This document shows, one piece after another, positions 60,826-64,000 of a DNA stretch of 64,000 nucleotides. The stretch's first letter is position 1. Every line of letters starts with the position of its first letter. This stretch comes from Phycisphaeraceae bacterium (lineage in GTDB: Bacteria; Planctomycetota; Phycisphaerae; Phycisphaerales; Phycisphaeraceae). Where the stretch lies: positions 1-64,000 of the forward strand of contig JADZCD010000003.1 in the NCBI GenBank assembly GCA_020851735.1, given 5' to 3'. Position numbers and translations under genes: made by a program. The notes below the pieces were generated by a model, which did no database searches, was not told where the DNA came from, and saw nothing but the letters and a program-made list of their open reading frames with translations.

Positions 60826-61941
60826 CTATTGTGGGCATTGGACGCATGGACAGCCAGCGTTTTTTAGCTCCTTATTTAATGCATCTCTACAACGGGAGCT
60901 AAGCATTGGTCCCCCAAGATATTTCTGTGCATTTCGCTGATTTGGCGCCCCATAAAAGTCACCCCATCTATTGAGTTGAGCAGAAAGGTAGTCTAAAGCA
61001 TGCGGCCCAGTCCAAGTTGTAGGATGTCCTACCGCAGCCTGCGTGCCATCGTCATAAAGTTTTAGCGCCAAATCAGTATCTGGAATGCCAGCCTCTACGG
61101 CATTTGAAGCAGATCTAGTATCTGCCGGTTTAAATCCTCCAGGTGGAAGATTAGGGGCACTACGCAAGAGGTCAGCATCTCCTGGAGCTAAATTGGCTTT
61201 TCCCCCGCGCAAGTTCCCAGATGTCGCGTTGATTGGCTGGCCATAACTCTGTGCAGCTTTATTTACTGCTGCCGCAATTTCATCGCTACCCCAATCGAGA
61301 TCCGTATCACACTCACTATAAACTGAATTGCCCAATGGAGGCCCGTGTCCCAGACACTTTGCAAGTTCTTCCAACGCAACCACTCTTTCATTTTTGAGTC
61401 CAGTTGGGTCAACCCAATTTACTGGCGACGAATACCCATAAAGATATAACGATATTCCATCCACATACCCCGCCGGATCGCGTTGCAGCCACCTGCCCAG
61501 CGTCGGGTGATATATCCGATGTCTTACGCAATACAACCCCGTCTCGCTATCATACCGATACCCCGCGTACAGGATCGGGTTATCGTAGTCGCTCTTGTTG
61601 TTCGCATCGGCCGACCAGTCCGACACCCCGCCTCCGTCCGCGTCGGCCGCGCCGTTGAGCACCTTCACCTTCCCATACGCGTCGTAGTCGTAGCGCTCAA
61701 CCACCGCGCCCGACTCGTTTAACAATCCCGTCACGTTCATGTTCGCATCATGCAGGTAGTACAGCACCTCGTCGATCGTCCCGTCCCCGCTGGCGTCCCG
61801 ATACCGCACCGCCAACGCGTCAATGTAATACGGATGCCAGACGAACTGCTCGTACAGCAGCGACGACCCCGCCCCCACCTTCTTCCGCGTCTCCAAGAGC
61901 TGCCAAGCCGCGTTGTAGTTCAGCGTTTCCGGAATCGGCAT
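60826..61941 (-). CDS. RHS-repeat core with variable C-terminal (toxin-like) tip; 5' truncated
   Basis: A 371-residue protein. The first 180 residues are the last part of an RHS/YD shell: DEVLYYLHDANMNVTGLLNE, YDYDAYGKVKVLNG, NPILYAGYRYDSETGLYCVR and the core end LGRWLQRDPAGYVDGISLYL with DPTGL. After that comes a 190-residue tip unlike known families, with six Cys (CLGHG, YSECDTD, SRCRDAL, AGCPCVQCPQ) and GLKNERVVALEELAKC at its start. The shell part is GC-rich and the tip AT-rich, typical of swapped toxin modules. An in-frame stop lies 13 codons before the ATG and no ribosome site is seen, so this is probably a cut-off remnant or a displaced tip. Confidence 0.75.
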   Translation of the reverse strand: MPIPETLNYNAAWQLLETRKKVGAGSSLLYEQFVWHPYYIDALAVRYRDASGDGTIDEVLYYLHDANMNVTGLLNESGAVVERYDYDAYGKVKVLNGAADADGGGVSDWSADANNKSDYDNPILYAGYRYDSETGLYCVRHRIYHPTLGRWLQRDPAGYVDGISLYLYGYSSPVNWVDPTGLKNERVVALEELAKCLGHGPPLGNSVYSECDTDLDWGSDEIAAAVNKAAQSYGQPINATSGNLRGGKANLAPGDADLLRSAPNLPPGGFKPADTRSASNAVEAGIPDTDLALKLYDDGTQAAVGHPTTWTGPHALDYLSAQLNRWGDFYGAPNQRNAQKYLGGPMLSSRCRDALNKELKNAGCPCVQCPQ

Positions 61942-62091
61942 AGGTTGAATCCAGCACTCTGCGGAGGCGGGGAATCACACCTGTATCGCCGAAGTCAATG
62001 TAACATAAACCGACTATCTGTCTAGCTTAATAACAAATATCACGGATTTGATTTGTTTTATATCGCTTGTTTGTCGCGTCACAGCAGGGAT

Positions 62092-62997
62092 CTACGCCCC
62101 GACCTTCATTTCCGTCAGCAGCTTCTTGAGTTTGGCCAGTTCCGCGGTGCCCAGTTCGCACAGGGGCAGGCGCAGTTCGCCGGTGTCCCGGCCGAGCAGT
62201 TGCATCGCCGTCTTGATGGGGATCGGATTGGTCGCCAGCTTCAGGCAGCCGCTAAAGAGCGGGAAAAGTTCGTAGTGCAGCTTGCGGGCCAGGGTGAAAT
62301 TCCCCCCGGCCGCGGCGTCGACCATGGCCTTGACCCGGCCGGCCAGAATGTTGGTCACCACGCTGATGACCCCGCGGGCGCCCACAGCCATCAGCGGCAG
62401 CGTCAGCGAGTCGTCGCCGGAAACCACGGAAAACTTGTCCGGATTAGTCAGGCTGATCACTTCCGAAGCCATGTCGATCGACCCGGTGGCTTCCTTGACG
62501 CCAATGATGTTCGGGTGCTGGGCCAAGCGGGCGATGGTGTCGGCGTTGAGCATGACGGCTGTGCGCCCGGGGATGTTGTAGAGCACCTGGGGAATGGCGA
62601 CCCCGTCAGCGATGGTCATGAAATGGCGGTAAAGGCCTTCCTGGGTCGGGCGATTGTAGTAGGGGTTGACCAGCAGAGCGGCGTCCGCGCCGACTTTGTG
62701 GGCGTGGCGGGTCAGAGCCAAGGCTTCGGAGGTGGAGTTGGACCCGCTGCCGGCAATGACAAGGACCTTCTTGCCGCCCGGGCCGGGGGTCTGGCGGGCA
62801 GTGTTAACCACGGCTTCGATCACTTGGCGGTGTTCATCGTGGGAAAGCGTCGGGGATTCGCCGGTGGTGCCTACGGGTACTAGGCCGTCGATCCCCTGCT
62901 CGATCTGCCAGCGGGCATGGGCTGCCAAGCGGTCAAAATCGACCTGGCCGTTGCGGAACGGGGTGATCATCGCGGTCATCGCGCCTTGCAGGATCAT
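62092..62997 (-). CDS. dapA: 4-hydroxy-tetrahydrodipicolinate synthase
   Basis: A 301-residue TIM-barrel lyase of lysine/diaminopimelate synthesis joining pyruvate and aspartate semialdehyde. GAMTAMITPFRNGQVDFD at the start, the GTTGESPTLS phosphate-type loop with Thr pair, YYNRPTQEGLYRHF, the Tyr in VLYNIPGRTAV and the Schiff-base Lys in IIGVKEATGSIDM are all in place. Length is typical. It is a single gene here; the DapB-like gene is 55 kb away and is not a classical DapB. Confidence 0.96.
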   Translation of the reverse strand: MILQGAMTAMITPFRNGQVDFDRLAAHARWQIEQGIDGLVPVGTTGESPTLSHDEHRQVIEAVVNTARQTPGPGGKKVLVIAGSGSNSTSEALALTRHAHKVGADAALLVNPYYNRPTQEGLYRHFMTIADGVAIPQVLYNIPGRTAVMLNADTIARLAQHPNIIGVKEATGSIDMASEVISLTNPDKFSVVSGDDSLTLPLMAVGARGVISVVTNILAGRVKAMVDAAAGGNFTLARKLHYELFPLFSGCLKLATNPIPIKTAMQLLGRDTGELRLPLCELGTAELAKLKKLLTEMKVGA

Positions 62998-63098
62998 GGT
63001 CGTCGAGCCTCAGGGGTGTAAAAATCGGAGCAAACAGACCGGACAATGTAGACTTCCCAAGCGCCAGCCGCAACGGCGGGGGGGTGGGGGGGCGGGAA

Positions 63099-63255
<157 letters not shown>

Positions 63256-63308
63256 GGGAGTATGCGTCAGGGCTGGAAAGTCAAGGGGAGTTCGAGTCTT
63301 ATGGACTT

Positions 63309-63364
63309 AAACATCGCCAATCGCAAATCGGCAATCGAACATCAAACATCGCCAATCGGCAATT
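63309..63364. repeat. Degenerate heptamer array, NNNNATC class
   Basis: Eight in-phase units: AAACATC, GCCAATC, GCAAATC, GGCAATC, GAACATC, AAACATC, GCCAATC, GGCAATT. They look like diverged reverse complements of GATTGCC and relatives. Confidence 0.8.
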
Positions 63365-63380
63365 GAATCGCTTCCGGGGG

Positions 63381-63956
63381 CTAAACCTTGCGGAGGGCGA
63401 GGATGAGTTCGACCTTGCCGACGTGTTCTTTTAAGCGGGTGGCGATTTCGTCCGCATTGACGCCTTGGTCAGCCAGGCGATAGACCGAGCGTGCCAGGTG
63501 GTCTTCCCCGCCGTTGACCCGTGGCGGGCCGTCGGCGGCGTGTGCTTCGCGGGTCGGTTCATCCCGGCCATGCCGTTCCGCGGGGGCTGGCGGCGGGGGA
63601 TAGGTTGCGGCGCTCTGGCTGATACGAGTGATTTCCACGATTTTCTGGTCGGCCGCCTGGATAAGCGATTCCAGCCGGATCGCCTTGGCGTCCAGTTGCG
63701 AAGCTAAACGTTTGGCCAACTGCTCGATTTCCACCATCAGGCTTTCCAGGTCAGCCCGTACCCCGCGTTCCTGGCGATATTGTTCAACCTGCTCCGCAAC
63801 GGTCGGGCGTGGCGCATTGCTTCGTTGGCGGCGGTTGCGCAGCATCATCATCATGGCGGCAACCACCAACAAAAGACCGATCATGCCAGCCCCATCCATG
63901 AAGGAAAGGGCCAACAAAGGCCAACCGCCGGGGTAAGCTGTTTGCATTAATGACAT
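63381..63956 (-). CDS. DUF6115-like membrane-anchored helical protein
   Basis: A 191-residue protein: a short outer start, one membrane helix (GMIGLLLVVAAMMMMLRN), a cytoplasmic coiled coil (VEQYRQERGVRADLESLMVE, IEQLAKRLASQLDAKAIRLE), a Pro/Glu linker and a closing helical unit SVYRLADQGVNADEIATRLK with EHVGKVELILALRKV. The last unit looks like a helix-turn-helix-type end found in proteins around flagellar and surface genes (DUF6115 style). Function unknown. A GTG at 63968 and a second ATG three codons later are other starts. Only one other gene (dapA) is close. Confidence 0.65.
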   Translation of the reverse strand: MSLMQTAYPGGWPLLALSFMDGAGMIGLLLVVAAMMMMLRNRRQRSNAPRPTVAEQVEQYRQERGVRADLESLMVEIEQLAKRLASQLDAKAIRLESLIQAADQKIVEITRISQSAATYPPPPAPAERHGRDEPTREAHAADGPPRVNGGEDHLARSVYRLADQGVNADEIATRLKEHVGKVELILALRKV

Positions 63957-64000
63957 ATCCCAAATCACCGCTGTCGCTTAACGTCGGCTTACTGCCAGTT

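Overview
The window is high-GC bacterial DNA with mostly ordinary housekeeping and envelope genes. The gene set (a prepilin-like protein with a C-terminal ADGH motif, many Planctomycetota-type conserved proteins, RicT, DUF2203, DUF481, ThiXYZ-type transporter) and the very GC-rich, repeat-littered spacers suggest a member of the Planctomycetota, perhaps class Phycisphaerae. That assignment is inference from gene style; no rRNA gene or other phylogenetic marker was compared.

Left part (1-24,000): DUF2203, metF, two tiny membrane proteins, a GH26-like glycosidase, ricT with a long Gly/Arg tail, a DapB-like dehydrogenase, argD, an HU-type protein, dnaK, two tandem esterase paralogues, a three-gene ABC importer of the SsuA/THI5 class, a URO-D family enzyme, a DsbD-type reductase with a redoxin lipoprotein, a DUF481 outer-membrane protein and tRNA-Thr. 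The spacers are full of short repeats: phase-kept heptamer arrays, TTCCGGGGG words, CGATCGCCCGCTAAAC words and small palindromes. Several of these also sit in frame inside genes.

Middle part (24,100-39,891): about 15.7 kb bounded by a 44-bp direct repeat that is the 3' part of tRNA-Gly(CCC); the intact tRNA lies at the right end. This looks like a tRNA-integrated island without a visible integrase. It carries entericidin-like, YSC84/SYLF, DUF3309, CsrA, DUF2934, LEA-like, two DUF2294 proteins, TspO and a giant cyclic beta-glucan synthase (NdvB type), which together look like a stress/osmoadaptation cargo. I saw neither the heptamer arrays nor TTCCGGGGG in it. A DUF2294 gene there has a structured leader ending in an intrinsic terminator.

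Right part (40,000-64,000): a GT39-like glycosyltransferase, small conserved proteins, nuoC-nuoB and, beyond a divergent trkH-type transporter, nuoI; a receiver-only response regulator; a clan-A-like glycosidase; an SDR enzyme; a Gfo/Idh/MocA oxidoreductase next to UDP-glucuronate decarboxylase; dnaB and a cysQ-like phosphatase; alanine dehydrogenase; a prepilin-like gene; an AT-rich RHS toxin tip with a probable membrane immunity protein; and dapA.

All names rest on reading the translations and recognising motifs. No database search was run.
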